Positions 4,825 to 5,265 of a stretch of DNA of 5,265 nt are shown piece after piece. A program made the position numbers and the translations under genes. The stretch spans positions 1 through 5,265 of the forward strand of contig SABI01000176.1 of the NCBI GenBank assembly GCA_009929055.1, given 5' to 3'. The DNA is from Spirochaetia bacterium. GTDB lineage: Bacteria > Spirochaetota > Spirochaetia > Sphaerochaetales > Sphaerochaetaceae. Within the stretch, counting starts at the first letter, position 1; the number at the start of each line of letters is the position of its first letter. The notes beneath the pieces were generated by a model, which saw only the letters and a program-made list of their open reading frames with translations, did not search any database and was not told the DNA's origin.

Positions 4825-5265
4825 TTTTCTATCAGAATACCTATAAACCTCTCAAGTGATCCAACTAATGCCCTGTGCAACATCACGGGACGCTGTTTTC
4901 TTCCGTCACAATCTATATAATTAGCATCAAATCGTTCAGGCAAAACAAAGTCAACCTGCAATGTTCCGCACTGCCAATCTCTACCAAGGCAATCTTTCAA
5001 AACAAACTCCAACTTCGGACCATAAAATGCCCCCTCACCTTTGTTAATGGTGTATTGAAGTCCAGATGCATCTGCTGCATCAATTAATGATTTTTCAGCT
5101 ATGTCCCAAACCTCATCAGAACCAGCTCTTTTAGATGGCCTGTCTGAAAACTTTACAGCAATATCAGTGAATCCAAATGCAGCATATATCTCCTTAAGAG
5201 CAACACAAATATTCTGTGTCTCAGAAATTATTTGCTCCCGAGTGCAAAAAACATGCCCATCATCC
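4794..5265 (-). pseudogene. thrS: Threonyl-tRNA synthetase internal fragment, alphaproteobacterial type
   Basis: The minus-strand frame is open from the right edge (codon 5264-5262) to a TAG at 4796-4794 and encodes about 156 residues of the class II catalytic core. It begins DDGHVFCTREQI, whose His matches the zinc ligand His385 of E. coli ThrRS. It continues with SDRPSKRAGSDEVW, INKGEGAFYGPKLEF, RDWQCGTLQVDFVLPERFDA, then RPVMLHRALVGSLERFIGIL. The last contains the zinc ligand equivalent to His511 and motif 3 with its Arg. It ends ENYAGKFPFWL, where the family continues with A/S-P-V and the anticodon-binding domain (about 110 residues), which is missing. RDWQCGTLQVDFVLPER is a form I associate with alphaproteobacteria. 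The upstream part lies beyond the window. It is most likely a fragment joined by chimerism or rearrangement; a TTG at 5012 is internal and not a start. Confidence 0.9.

Noticed and set aside
4875..5087. Plus-strand frame of 70 codons
   Set aside because: Antisense shadow of the thrS fragment, whose conserved motifs are unmistakable on the other strand.

Overview
The window is a fragment of a moderately AT-rich bacterial genome. Both of its ends lie inside genes. The gene mix suggests a Firmicute-like or Spirochaete-like (for example Sphaerochaeta/Treponema-type) host: a nitrilase-superfamily hydrolase, a COG0731-like radical SAM protein with a C-terminal winged-helix-like domain, an ArsR regulator next to a CoA-disulfide-reductase/NADH-oxidase-type flavoprotein, and a LytTR regulator followed by an AgrC-like membrane protein. 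This host guess comes from remembered family resemblance and is weak. The last ~470 bases do not fit it: they encode part of a threonyl-tRNA synthetase that reads like an alphaproteobacterial one.

Layout. Bases 3-323 (+) hold the C-terminus of a carbon-nitrogen hydrolase. It converges on a radical SAM gene on the minus strand (418-1375), which is split by a two-base loss in a GA/TC dinucleotide tract near 771-779. Restoring one TC unit rejoins both halves into a 319-residue protein. A strong minus-strand terminator hairpin (about 1393-1420) separates it from a two-gene minus-strand operon: an ArsR-family regulator (2828-3163, perhaps starting further upstream at an AUU codon near 3184) and an FAD/NAD(P)-dependent disulfide oxidoreductase (1445-2803).

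A ~370-base divergent intergenic region (3164-3547) carries three copies of an ATTAAG half-site around a likely arsR promoter, a GGAGG-led mini-ORF with two cysteines, and an extended -10 promoter pointing right. Rightward lie a LytTR response regulator (3548-4273) and, overlapping it by one base, a six-helix membrane protein (4273-4824). The membrane protein looks like the sensor half of an AgrC/GHKL-type histidine kinase and loses its kinase half where the antisense thrS fragment begins.

How the parts may work together. The ArsR protein probably represses its own operon through the ATTAAG operators and may sense thiol, persulfide or metal chemistry handled by the flavoprotein. The LytTR regulator and membrane sensor form a peptide-type two-component system that is truncated here. 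No CRISPR array, tRNA, rRNA, transposase or integrase was seen. The two most notable points are the radical SAM frameshift at a slippage-prone repeat and the abrupt, probably artefactual, junction between the kinase gene and the thrS fragment near 4797-4820.
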